DNA from: Corallococcus sp. AS-1-6
Lineage (GTDB): Bacteria > Myxococcota > Myxococcia > Myxococcales > Myxococcaceae
Reading direction: 5' to 3'
DNA: 64,000 nucleotides
Assembly: GCF_020037015.1 (NCBI RefSeq)
Contig: NZ_JAIQDE010000003.1
Span: 186,001 to 250,000, forward strand
The stretch's first letter is position 1, and the number at the start of each line of letters is the position of its first letter. The position numbers were made by a program, and so were the translations under genes. The notes beneath the pieces are model-generated. The model made no database searches, was not told where the DNA came from, and saw nothing but the letters and a program-made list of their open reading frames with translations. Shown piece after piece: positions 26,174-34,472 of the stretch.

Positions 26174-27226
26174 CTAGCCGCGCAGCCAGCGCAGGAAGTC
26201 CTGCACCGGCCCCTTCAGCCGGTGCGCGTCCGCCAGCAGGGTGCCGTGGTCCCCCGGCCCCTGCAGCTCCACGAATCGCGCCTGCACCCCCGCCGCCGTC
26301 AACTGGTGGTAGGTGTCCCGCACGCGGCCCGCGGGCGCCAGCGCGTCCGTCGCGCCCGCGAGCAGCAGCACCCGCGCGCGGATCTTCGGGAACGTCTCCG
26401 TCAGGTCGCAGCCCGCGTACGCGGAGCAGAGCAGCGACCACGCGACCGGATCGAACGTGTCCGCGAACGACGCGGCCTCCGCCTCCAGCGCCGCCTGCGC
26501 CGCCGCGCTGTCCGGATACGCGCTGCCCAGGTGGTCGCGGCCGTAGAGCAGCTTGAGGTAGTCCATGCGCAGCCGCGCCAGCGTCCGGTTCGGCGCGCGC
26601 TCGCGCAGGGGCGGGGTGTCCTCGTTGTCGGGCGCCATGCGCAGCACCTGCGACGTGAGGCCCATCTTCTCGCGCAGCCCCTCCGGCAGCGCCCGCGCCG
26701 CGCCCAGCACCACCACGCCGTCCGCCAGCTCCGGGAACAGCGCCGCCAGCCGCAGCGCCACCAGCCCGCCCAGGCCAATGCCCACCAGGGCCTTCACGCG
26801 CGTGAGCCCCAGGGCCTTGAGCAGCGCGGACACGCCGCGCGCCATGTCCAGCACGGTGAGCGGCGGCAGCCCCGCGCCCCACGGCGCGCCGGTGTGCGGA
26901 TCCGGCGTCAGCGGCGACGTGGAGCCGAACGGGCTGCCCAGCAGGTTGGGCACGATGACCGGCGTCACGTCCGGATCCAGCGCCTTGCCGGGACCGATGA
27001 GCTCCCGACCCCAGCCCGAGGGTTGGTACGCACCGTTCACTTCCGTGCTCAACGCCTGGTGGGAATGGGACAGGTCGTGCAGCACCACCACCGCTTTGCC
27101 ATCCGACGGTTTCCCATAGGCCTGCCAGGCAATCTGGGGGCTTCCCAGCAGGTCCCCTTCCTCCAGCGGAAGGGGCACGGTGAACAGTTGGATTCCCTCG
27201 GCCTGGGGCACGATGATGGGGCTCAT
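26174..27226 (-). CDS. MetX-like alpha/beta hydrolase lacking the nucleophilic Ser
   Basis: This is a 350-aa alpha/beta hydrolase resembling homoserine/serine O-acetyltransferases: an oxyanion-type NLLGSPFGSTSP loop (about 94-105), a nucleophile elbow, Asp in GATDALAP and His in GPGDHGTLL. The elbow reads VGIGLGGL, so the residue expected to be the catalytic Ser is Gly151 (codon GGC on the coding strand). The protein may be a pseudoenzyme or use other chemistry. There is no signal peptide. It diverges from the neighbouring membrane-anchored gene with only 35 bp between starts, so their promoters overlap. Confidence 0.8.
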   Translation of the reverse strand: MSPIIVPQAEGIQLFTVPLPLEEGDLLGSPQIAWQAYGKPSDGKAVVVLHDLSHSHQALSTEVNGAYQPSGWGRELIGPGKALDPDVTPVIVPNLLGSPFGSTSPLTPDPHTGAPWGAGLPPLTVLDMARGVSALLKALGLTRVKALVGIGLGGLVALRLAALFPELADGVVVLGAARALPEGLREKMGLTSQVLRMAPDNEDTPPLRERAPNRTLARLRMDYLKLLYGRDHLGSAYPDSAAAQAALEAEAASFADTFDPVAWSLLCSAYAGCDLTETFPKIRARVLLLAGATDALAPAGRVRDTYHQLTAAGVQARFVELQGPGDHGTLLADAHRLKGPVQDFLRWLRG

Positions 27227-27261
27227 ATCATTGCCTGCCCGTACGCACAGGAGCCTGTCGC

Positions 27262-28191
27262 TTGAAGCGCTACTTCGGAATCATCATTGTCATCGCCCTG
27301 GTGATCGTCGCCGCGGTGGCGAGTCACCGCACCGCCTCCGCGCGGGCCACCGAGGCGGAGCGGGACGCGGACTTCCGCCGCATCCAGTCCGTCTACCTGG
27401 AGCGCGTGGGCTGGATGCGCTCCAACCCGGATGAGGCGTCCTACAAGGACGAGCTGAAGTCCTTCTTCAAGGGCTACTTCGACGACCTCGACGCGCACCT
27501 GGACCGCTTTGGGGGGAACAAGAAGTTCGACAGCTACCTGGCGGAGCTGGAGCAGCGCTCGGAGTCGGGCGGCGACAAGAAGGACAACCGCGCGGGGGAT
27601 CGCAAGGCCTTCTACGAGTACGCGCGCAAGCAGTTCGACTCCCTGCGCGAGGGCCGCTACCGCCCGGTGATGTCCGCCACGGACAAGGGCATGCGCCTGG
27701 ACGTGGTGTCCAACGACGTGGTGATGGTGATGGGCAAGCCGCAGATCCGCCTGCAACTGGTGCTCTGGGGCGCGCAGCGCGTGGAGAAGGACGAGGGCAA
27801 GGTGAAGAAGATGGTCACCAGCGCCGCGTTCGACACGGTGTGGAAGCTCACCGACGCGAAGGGCAAGCTGCTGGGCGAGATGCGCGGCGCCGACCCGTCG
27901 ATGAAGATCGACTACCCCGAGCGCCTCATCGCCGGCTTCCCTCCGCAGATGTTGCTGGGCCACTACGACCTGGACCTGCTGCCCGCGGAGGTGGCGAAGG
28001 TGGAGATGACCGTCAACGTCGCCTCGCACGCGGCGTCCGGAGGCAACGCCAACGCCACCTACACGTGGAAGCTGGACGTGCCGTCCGAGTGGAAGCTGGG
28101 CGCCAACGAGACGTGGGAGGGCGCCACGCAGGAGGAGCGGCCGGAGGAGGAGATCGACCCGGCCAAGGCCTCCGCCAAGAAGGGCGAGTAG
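27262..28191 (+). CDS. Membrane-anchored protein of unknown function
   Basis: This is a 309-aa protein. The TTG start at 27262 is supported by AGGAG 8 nt upstream. A single N-terminal membrane segment (residues 5-20, YFGIIIVIALVIVAAVA) anchors a soluble, charged, periplasmic domain: first helical (DADFRRIQSVYLERVGW to about residue 130), then beta-rich (VVMVMGKPQIRLQLVLWG, then MTVNVASHA). The acidic tail ends in KASAKKGE. I recognise no family. The stop overlaps a hairpin shared with the convergent PQQ-type gene. Confidence 0.7.
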   Translation: MKRYFGIIIVIALVIVAAVASHRTASARATEAERDADFRRIQSVYLERVGWMRSNPDEASYKDELKSFFKGYFDDLDAHLDRFGGNKKFDSYLAELEQRSESGGDKKDNRAGDRKAFYEYARKQFDSLREGRYRPVMSATDKGMRLDVVSNDVVMVMGKPQIRLQLVLWGAQRVEKDEGKVKKMVTSAAFDTVWKLTDAKGKLLGEMRGADPSMKIDYPERLIAGFPPQMLLGHYDLDLLPAEVAKVEMTVNVASHAASGGNANATYTWKLDVPSEWKLGANETWEGATQEERPEEEIDPAKASAKKGE

Positions 28192-28213
28192 CCCTTCGTT
28201 TCAGGTGAAGGGC
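28191..28213. terminator. Bidirectional terminator-like hairpin
   Basis: A perfect 7-bp stem (GCCCTTC/GAAGGGC) with a 9-nt loop lies between the convergent membrane-anchored and PQQ-propeller genes, starting at the last base of the former's stop codon. There is no long T-run. Confidence 0.5.
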
Positions 28214-28237
28214 GAGGAGCGGGCAGACCGCACTTCG

Positions 28238-30433
28238 TCACTTCACGACGGCGAAGTGCGACCCCAGCCGGTACGCGGACAGCGTGCCGGCGTCGTCCAG
28301 GAAGTACAGGTTGAGGCGCACGTCGGCCTGGAGCGCGACGAGCCCCACCCCCGCGCGCACCTCCGCGAGCACCTGACCGCCGCGAGGATCCACCGCGCGC
28401 ACCACCTCCCCCGCGACGAGCGTCACGTCGCGGGCGGTGCGCGCCGGCAGCGCGGTGATCAGCGGCTCACCGGCCGCCCCCAGCCGCCAGTCCACCTGCC
28501 CGGACAGCGCCACGCGGGCGGCGGCCCCGGACGCGCTCGTCACCACCACCGCGCGCGGCAGCGGCGCCAGCGCATAGGGCCCGGGGCCCAGGTGCAGCGC
28601 GCGCTCCCAGACCTTGCGCCCGCGCGCGTCCAGGCACACCAGGAACCCGTCCTGGTCGCGCATCCCGGCCAGGAGCACCCGCTGGCCCACCGGCAGCGGC
28701 GTGGAGGGCAGGAGGAGGTCCGGCTCGAAGGTCCACTGCGCCTCGCCGGTGTGCGCGTCCGCCAGCAGCAGCGCGTGATGCGAGCCGCGCCCCATGAGCG
28801 CCAGGAAGCGCCGGCCCCACGCCACCGGGGAGCCATGGAAGGGCAGGGGCGAGCGCAGCCGGTAGCGCACCTGACCGTCCTCCAAATCCAGGCCGTACAG
28901 GTAGCCCGAATCCGTGGACAGGAGCGCCCGGTGCCCCTGCGTGGCCAGCCACCCGCGCTGCGTGCGCGGCGGGGCCAGGCGCCACACCTCGCGGCCCGTG
29001 GCCTCCGCGAAGGCCACCGCGGTGCGGTCCTCCGACAGCGTCAGCAGCAGCCCGTCCTGGCGCAGCAGCAGCGGCCCCAGCGGGATGCCGTCATGGTCAT
29101 GCAGCCACCGCGCGCCCGAGCCCCGGCCGGTGAAGCCGTACACGCGCGTGTCGTCCGCCGCCACCGCGTGGCCATCCGCGGACGCCGCCACGCCCAGCGA
29201 CGCGGCCCGCCGCCACAGCAGCGCGCCATCCTTGCGCGAGAACGCGCCCGCCAGCCCCGGCGCGCAGTACACCGGCCCGTGCCGGCCCAGGAGCAGCCGC
29301 GCCTCCTCCGGCTCCTCCAGCCCGCGCTGCTCCCAGAGCTTCTCGAAGCGCAGGCGCCGCAGCTTCCCGGGCACCTTCAGCGGACGGGACTCGCCGCGCG
29401 CCGGAGGGCTCTTGCGCTCGCGCGCCTCGCCTTCCGCCTCGGGCGGCTTGTGGGCGCCTCGCAGGTGGGACAGCCCCTCGCGGCAGCGCTCCGCCAGCTC
29501 CACGAGGTACGGGTTGGAGACCTGGATCCGGTGCGCCTCCGCGAACGCCAGGCCCAGCGCCTCCCCCAACTGGAAGAGGGCGGACAGGAGCGCCTTGGGC
29601 TCCAGCTCGAACCACGCGCCGGTGGGCCCCAGCTTCGCCCGCTGCCCGGGCAGGTCCAGCGTCAGGCGGGGGCGCACGCCCGCGGGCTCGAACTCGAAGC
29701 GGGCCTCGCCCAGCTCCACGGCTCGCGCCAGCTCCACCGCCTGCCGGGACAGCTCCAGCACCGTGAGGAACGGCGGCCCCGGCGCGCGCCACGCCTGCGG
29801 CCGTCCGGGCAGCGCCAGCCACACCTCGCCCGCGCCCAGGAGCGGCGCCAGCGCCCCGGAGGTGCCCCGCGACGGCGCCTCACGGGAGGCGGGGGAGATG
29901 TCCTTCAGCTCGAAGCCGAACCCCGGGACGGAGACCGGCTCGATCCGCAGCGGGGTGGGGGGGACGGGCGGCTCCTCCGCATGCGGGGCGGCCTTGCCCA
30001 GGCCCTGGAGCGCCTCGCCCAGCTTCCGGGCGGCCGTGGCGGACAGGGCCTTGGGCGCGAGCTTCGTCACGTCCTGGAGGAAGCGCTGGCCGCTCTGGCG
30101 GGTGGCCTTCGTCAGCTCCTCGGCGTCCACCCGGATGGGCGGGCGCAGCAGGTGGGCGGGCCGGGCGAGGCTGGCCACCGACAGCTCGATGTCCGGCCCG
30201 ACGCGCCGCAACACGAGCTCCAGGTGCGCCTCCGTCAGCGACACCTGCGCCAGCCTCCGCCGCCCCGCGTGCAGGGCCGCCACCGCCTCCACCAGGGAGG
30301 GGACGACCTCCGCCAGGGGCTCCTCCACCGCCCCGGACAGCAGGTTCACGCCGTCCAGTTCCAGCGCGATGGAATCGAGCGGGGAGGCTGACGGTTCGCG
30401 CTTCCAATGGTGTCCGATGCGGAGACGGGTCAT
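28238..30433 (-). CDS. PQQ-like beta-propeller protein with unknown N-terminal half
   Basis: This is a 731-aa protein. Residues from about 370 onward form repeated WD/PQQ-type blades (GAFSRKDGALLWRR, AFAEATGREVWRL, LDLEDGQVRYRL, ADAHTGEAQWTF, LDARGRKVWER), each with the A/D-x-x-T/G-G-x-x-x-W pattern. The N-terminal half (about 1-360) is a helical and beta region without a known domain, interrupted by a basic linker (ARERKSPPARGES). No signal peptide is visible with ATG 30433, so it may be cytosolic or exported by another route; the tag-like start MLATAKLG at 30472 is less likely because it overlaps the divergent promoter. Likely a scaffold rather than a PQQ enzyme. Confidence 0.8.
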   Translation of the reverse strand: MTRLRIGHHWKREPSASPLDSIALELDGVNLLSGAVEEPLAEVVPSLVEAVAALHAGRRRLAQVSLTEAHLELVLRRVGPDIELSVASLARPAHLLRPPIRVDAEELTKATRQSGQRFLQDVTKLAPKALSATAARKLGEALQGLGKAAPHAEEPPVPPTPLRIEPVSVPGFGFELKDISPASREAPSRGTSGALAPLLGAGEVWLALPGRPQAWRAPGPPFLTVLELSRQAVELARAVELGEARFEFEPAGVRPRLTLDLPGQRAKLGPTGAWFELEPKALLSALFQLGEALGLAFAEAHRIQVSNPYLVELAERCREGLSHLRGAHKPPEAEGEARERKSPPARGESRPLKVPGKLRRLRFEKLWEQRGLEEPEEARLLLGRHGPVYCAPGLAGAFSRKDGALLWRRAASLGVAASADGHAVAADDTRVYGFTGRGSGARWLHDHDGIPLGPLLLRQDGLLLTLSEDRTAVAFAEATGREVWRLAPPRTQRGWLATQGHRALLSTDSGYLYGLDLEDGQVRYRLRSPLPFHGSPVAWGRRFLALMGRGSHHALLLADAHTGEAQWTFEPDLLLPSTPLPVGQRVLLAGMRDQDGFLVCLDARGRKVWERALHLGPGPYALAPLPRAVVVTSASGAAARVALSGQVDWRLGAAGEPLITALPARTARDVTLVAGEVVRAVDPRGGQVLAEVRAGVGLVALQADVRLNLYFLDDAGTLSAYRLGSHFAVVK

Positions 30434-30442
30434 TGACGTTCG

Positions 30443-30472
30443 TTGACAACCCAGTTTAGCGGTGGCTAGCAT
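30443..30472 (+). promoter_or_regulatory. Sigma-70-type promoter of the HARE-HTH gene
   Basis: TTGACA (30443-30448), an 18-bp spacer and TAGCAT (30467-30472) lie 58 bp before the start of the HARE-HTH gene. The -35 box is only 9 bp from the divergent propeller-gene start. Confidence 0.5.
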
Positions 30473-30530
30473 CCGCCGCCCATACGGACCTACATTTTTG
30501 TAACCGTTCGGAATTCTTGGGGAATACTCG

Positions 30531-32861
30531 ATGACATTTTACGAGGCCGCGCTCCGTGTGCTGGAGAGCGAAGGTCGCCCCCTGCATTTCCTTGAAATCA
30601 CGGAGAAGTCCATCCAGCTGAGCCTGCTGTCCCACATCGGTAAGACGCCGGAAGTGACGATGCTGTCGCGACTGGCCGCCATGGCGCGACGGACGCGGGA
30701 TCGCAAGGTGATTGTCACGGCGAAGGATACCTTCGCGCTGACGGACTGGTCGCTCTCCGAGGACGTCGAGGCACTTGCACAGACGGGCGTGATGGAGCCG
30801 CATCCGGAGGAGGAGTTGCCTCCGCTGCGGCCCGTGGAGCGTCACCCGGAGCCCCGCACGGACAACGTCCGCGCGTCGGGCCGTGGCACGGAGCGCAAGC
30901 GCCGCCGTGACGAGGGCGACGAGGAGCGGGGTGGACGCCGCAAGCGCTTCCCGCCGCTGCCGGAGGTCGTGTTCGAGATCCTCAGCGAGGCGGACGCCGC
31001 GCTGCGCACGGATCAGCTCATCGAGCGCGCCAAGGGCAAGGAGCTGTGCGCGGAGGAGACCACGGTGGAGGCGGTGCTCACCGCCCTGCTGGAGGACAAC
31101 CAGCGCCGCATCGACGCGGGCCGCCGGCCCCAGTACGCCTTCAACCAGGAGACCGGCGAGGTGTCCCTGGAGCGCGCGGGCGCGCCGAGCGAGGCGCCGC
31201 CCCTGGAGCTCCAGGCCGCCTTCGCGCAGGCCCTGGGCATCCCGTTGGAGGGGGGCCGCCCGGTGCTGGGCAAGCCCGCCGCCGCCGGCGAGCCCCTGGT
31301 GGACGAGGCCCTCATCACCACCGCGCGCACGGCCCTCAAGGACGCGCGCCGGGCGGTGGCGCGCGGGCTGCGCAAGCGCCTGGGCGACGCGGACGTGGGC
31401 ACCTTCGAGAAGTCCGTGGTGAAGATGATGCACGGGCTGGGCTTCCGCGAGCTGAAGGTCGCCAAGCGCTCCAAGGAAGGCCCCCTGCTCACCGCGCGCA
31501 AGCGCGAGGGCAGCGTGGAGCTGCGCTACGCGGTCCGCATGCTCAAGGGCATGCCGGGCATCGACCGCAAGACGGTGCAGGAGCTGCGGCGCGACCTGGG
31601 CCACTACTCGGCGCAGGTGGGCCTGCTGGTGAGCGCGGGCGAGGTGCGCGGCGACGCGCGCTCGGAGGCGCAGGCCTCCGGCTCGCTGGTGATGCTGTGG
31701 TGCGGTGACGCCCTGGGGGAGAAGTTCCTGGAGGCGAAGACCGCCGTCACCGTCACCCAGGTGGAGCTGTACGACATCGACGAGCGCTTCTTCGAGGCCG
31801 CGAAGCTGGACGCCGAGGAGGCCCAGCGCCGCCGCGAGGAGCGCAAGAGCGAGAAGCAGGCCCGCGAGGAGGGCGGTGGAGAGGTCGAGGTCGCCGCCAC
31901 CCCCGAGAAGCCGGAGCGCGCGGAGCGTCCCGAGAGGGGCGACCGTCAGGAGCGCTCCGAGCGCCGCCGGGACCGTCAGCGTGAACGGGCCGAGGCCCGC
32001 GACGCCGCCCAGTCCGGCGCCGAGGGCGCCGAGGCCAAGGCCTCGCCGGTGGCCCCCGCGCCGCCGGCCGCCGCCGGGTTCACGCCCGCGTCGGAGGAGG
32101 ACGAGTCCGAGGAGGGCGACGACGAGGGTGAGGACGAGGACCTGGAGGCCGCCAGCGCCTTCGTGGGCGGAGCCAAGGAGGGCGCCGAGGCCGGCACCGC
32201 CGAGGGCAGCGCCTCCGAGCGCAAGCGCCGCCGCCGCCGTCGCCGGGGCCGTCGCGGCCGTGGCTCGCGCGGAGCGGAGGGCACGCCCGCGGGTGAGGCC
32301 GGCGCTCCCGCCGGTGAGGCCGCGGCCAGCGCGGGTGAGGCCGGCGCCACCACGGTGGCAGCGGTCGCCGCCGGTGAAGGCAACGGCTCCTCGGACGGCA
32401 TCACGGCCGAGGCCACGGTGGGCATCGGTGAAGGCAACGGCTCCTCGGGCGGCATCATGGCCGAGGCCACGGGGGGCACGGAGTCCTCCGGTGGCCTCGC
32501 CGCGCCGTCCCCGGGTGGCAGCGTCACCGGTGAGCCGGTCGCGCTCGCGGGCGAGGCCCTGCCCGTGCCGACGGAGGCCCGCCCCGCGAACGGGGAGGGC
32601 GCCGCGGTGGGCAACGCCTGGCAGGCGGGCGAAGCGGTGCAGGCCCCGCCGGAGTCCGACGAGGCCGCGCGTGCCCGGGCCGAAGCCGCCCGCGCCGCGT
32701 CCGACGCGGTGACCCCGGTCGCCGCGCAGGCGCTGCCTCCGGAAGAGGCGCCCGCCGAAGCGGCCTCGCAGCCCGCGGAAGTCCGCGAGGCCCGCGAGGT
32801 GCACGAGGCGCCGGTGTCCCCTGGGACGGAGGGTTCGTCCGAGGGCAACAAGGAAGGCTGA
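30531..32861 (+). CDS. HARE-HTH protein with degenerate Mrr-like nuclease domain and disordered tail
   Basis: This is a 776-aa nucleic-acid-associated protein. Residues 2-75 form a HARE-HTH domain (FYEAALRVLESEGRPLHF onward). A Lys/Arg-rich linker (121-140) leads to a second winged-helix-like region (141-212). Residues about 291-415 resemble a Mrr-type restriction endonuclease fold (TFEKSVVKMMHGLGF, then YAVRMLKG, then QELRRDL), but the catalytic Q-x-K triad position reads R-M-L, so cleavage is doubtful. The remaining tail is low complexity: acidic (ESEEGDDEGEDED), a basic RKRRRRRRRGRRGRG patch, and Gly/Glu/Ala repeats. A role in chromatin or transcription by analogy with HARE proteins is inferred. 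Confidence 0.75.
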   Translation: MTFYEAALRVLESEGRPLHFLEITEKSIQLSLLSHIGKTPEVTMLSRLAAMARRTRDRKVIVTAKDTFALTDWSLSEDVEALAQTGVMEPHPEEELPPLRPVERHPEPRTDNVRASGRGTERKRRRDEGDEERGGRRKRFPPLPEVVFEILSEADAALRTDQLIERAKGKELCAEETTVEAVLTALLEDNQRRIDAGRRPQYAFNQETGEVSLERAGAPSEAPPLELQAAFAQALGIPLEGGRPVLGKPAAAGEPLVDEALITTARTALKDARRAVARGLRKRLGDADVGTFEKSVVKMMHGLGFRELKVAKRSKEGPLLTARKREGSVELRYAVRMLKGMPGIDRKTVQELRRDLGHYSAQVGLLVSAGEVRGDARSEAQASGSLVMLWCGDALGEKFLEAKTAVTVTQVELYDIDERFFEAAKLDAEEAQRRREERKSEKQAREEGGGEVEVAATPEKPERAERPERGDRQERSERRRDRQRERAEARDAAQSGAEGAEAKASPVAPAPPAAAGFTPASEEDESEEGDDEGEDEDLEAASAFVGGAKEGAEAGTAEGSASERKRRRRRRRGRRGRGSRGAEGTPAGEAGAPAGEAAASAGEAGATTVAAVAAGEGNGSSDGITAEATVGIGEGNGSSGGIMAEATGGTESSGGLAAPSPGGSVTGEPVALAGEALPVPTEARPANGEGAAVGNAWQAGEAVQAPPESDEAARARAEAARAASDAVTPVAAQALPPEEAPAEAASQPAEVREAREVHEAPVSPGTEGSSEGNKEG
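32373..32480 (+). repeat. 54-bp direct repeat inside the HARE-HTH gene
   Basis: Two adjacent copies of an 18-codon unit (G-E-G-N-G-S-S-x-G-I-x-A-E-A-T-x-G) begin at 32373 and 32427. They are near-identical at DNA level, which indicates recent in-frame duplication in the disordered tail. Confidence 0.7.
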
Positions 32862-32915
32862 TCCCCCGCACGGAATCAGGTGCGGTGGACGCGGGAGTGT
32901 TAGCCTGTGGGGGCC

Positions 32916-33833
32916 ATGAAGCCGGCCCTGCTGCTAACCTCCTGCGTGCTGTTCTTCGGGGCCTGCCGCTCGCAGGCCCCGCGCTATCCGGTGGCGCCGG
33001 TGGAGCTCTCCGGGACCACCCTGCGGGACAACGCCCTGCTGGGCTTCGGCCCGGAAGGCGTGCGGGAGCTGTTCGACGACGCGCTGAAGTCCTCCGGCCG
33101 CTTCGAGTGGGTGGCCGACGAGTCCCCCAAGAAGTCCCGCCCCTGGCGGCTGTCGCTGGACGTGCCCTTCACCCGCGAGGTGCTGAAGGACGGCAACCCG
33201 CACAGCTTCGCGGAGGTGGGCGCCAACCTGTCCCTGGAGCGCTTCGGCGGCAACACGCCCCAGCGCTACGAGGTCGTGGGCCTGGGCGAGGCGGCGGTGG
33301 AGGAGGACTCGGCGGAAGGGCGGCGGGCCGCCATGCGCAGCGCGCTGGAGAACGTGCTGCGGCAGGTGACGGAGTCCGCGGTGCTTCAACTCGCCGCGCT
33401 GGAGCGCACGGACGAGGCGCTGGTGGCGGACCTCCAGGCGTCCGACTCGCGCATCCGCGAGTTCGCCCTGCGCACGCTGGCCGAGCGCAAGCACCCGGCC
33501 GCCGCGCCGCTCCTGATTGAACGCCTCAAGGACACCAGCGACGCGGAGCAGGTGCGCCGCACCATCGGCGCGCTGGCGGAGATGAAGGCGAAGAGCGCGG
33601 TGCCGGCGCTCATCGACCTGGCGCGCGGCAAGGACTCGGGCTTCCTGCAGGAGATCGTCTTCGCGGTGGGTGAGATTGGCGGCCCGGAGGCGGAGGCGTA
33701 CCTGTACACGGTGGCCCAGGGCCACGACACGCCGTCGGTCCAGGCCGCCGCGCAGCAGGCGCTGGACACGCTCTACGCATCACGCAACCACGCAACCGCG
33801 GAGGCGCGTGGCCAGGGCCACGCGGACCCCTAG
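32916..33833 (+). CDS. HEAT-repeat lipoprotein
   Basis: This is a 305-aa lipoprotein. The signal peptide ends in the lipobox FGAC (Cys about residue 17). A beta-rich N-terminal domain (about 25-150) leads to HEAT/PBS-lyase-type helical repeats (DSRIREFALRTLAERKHPAAAPLLIERL, then EQVRRTIGALAEMKAKSAVPALIDLA). Such repeats bind protein partners at the membrane. I start at ATG 32916. It begins a tightly spaced run of five genes ending with the unknown gene after coaX. Confidence 0.75.
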   Translation: MKPALLLTSCVLFFGACRSQAPRYPVAPVELSGTTLRDNALLGFGPEGVRELFDDALKSSGRFEWVADESPKKSRPWRLSLDVPFTREVLKDGNPHSFAEVGANLSLERFGGNTPQRYEVVGLGEAAVEEDSAEGRRAAMRSALENVLRQVTESAVLQLAALERTDEALVADLQASDSRIREFALRTLAERKHPAAAPLLIERLKDTSDAEQVRRTIGALAEMKAKSAVPALIDLARGKDSGFLQEIVFAVGEIGGPEAEAYLYTVAQGHDTPSVQAAAQQALDTLYASRNHATAEARGQGHADP

Positions 33834-33836
33834 CGC

Positions 33837-34457
33837 ATGATGAAGCAATCACTGTCGATGGTGGGGGGCCTGGCCCTCCTGGCCTCCACGCTCGTCGGGT
33901 CCGGCTGCGCGAAGCGCGTCGAGTCGGACACGCGCCCCTCGCCCGAGTCCATCGCCCAGTACTACCCGCTGGCCGTGGGCAACGCCTGGACGTACCGGAT
34001 TGACGGGCGCGACGACAAACCCGTCACGGTGGAGATCGTCAAGGAGCAGGACGGCTACTTCGTGGACAACCAGGGCGGCCAGCTCACCGTGGACGCCTTC
34101 GGCCTGCGCGACCCCAAGCGCTACCTCCTGCGTGGCCCGCTGGAGGCCGGGCGCGGCTGGAACAACGTCGTGTCCGTGTCCTCCACGGAGCGCTACCAGT
34201 TGGTGCAGGTGGGCTTCGCCTGCAAGGTGCCCGCGGGCTCGTTCCCCAACTGCGTGAGCGTGGAGGGCCGCAACAAGGTCGACGCGCAGACCACGCTCGT
34301 CAACACGATGACCTTCGCCGCGGGCGTGGGCCTGGTCCGCGTGGACGTGGCCACGGAGCACGACGGCAAGCGCGTGCCGCAGACGGAGCTGGAGCTCATC
34401 TCCTACAAGGCCGGCGCCGCGAATTCCGAGGCCGCGTCCGCTCCCGCCCCGAACTGA
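33837..34457 (+). CDS. Small lipoprotein of unknown function
   Basis: This is a 206-aa protein. The signal peptide has lipobox GSGC (Cys about residue 24). The mature part starts IAQYYPLAVGNAWTYRIDG, a pattern seen in many secreted myxobacterial proteins of unknown role, and contains two more Cys (in FACKVPAGSFPNC) that could pair. It starts 3 nt after the HEAT lipoprotein stop; the two are probably translated together and may work as a pair in the envelope. BirA follows 15 nt later. Confidence 0.75.
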   Translation: MMKQSLSMVGGLALLASTLVGSGCAKRVESDTRPSPESIAQYYPLAVGNAWTYRIDGRDDKPVTVEIVKEQDGYFVDNQGGQLTVDAFGLRDPKRYLLRGPLEAGRGWNNVVSVSSTERYQLVQVGFACKVPAGSFPNCVSVEGRNKVDAQTTLVNTMTFAAGVGLVRVDVATEHDGKRVPQTELELISYKAGAANSEAASAPAPN

Positions 34458-34472
34458 AGCGGCCCGCCTCCC

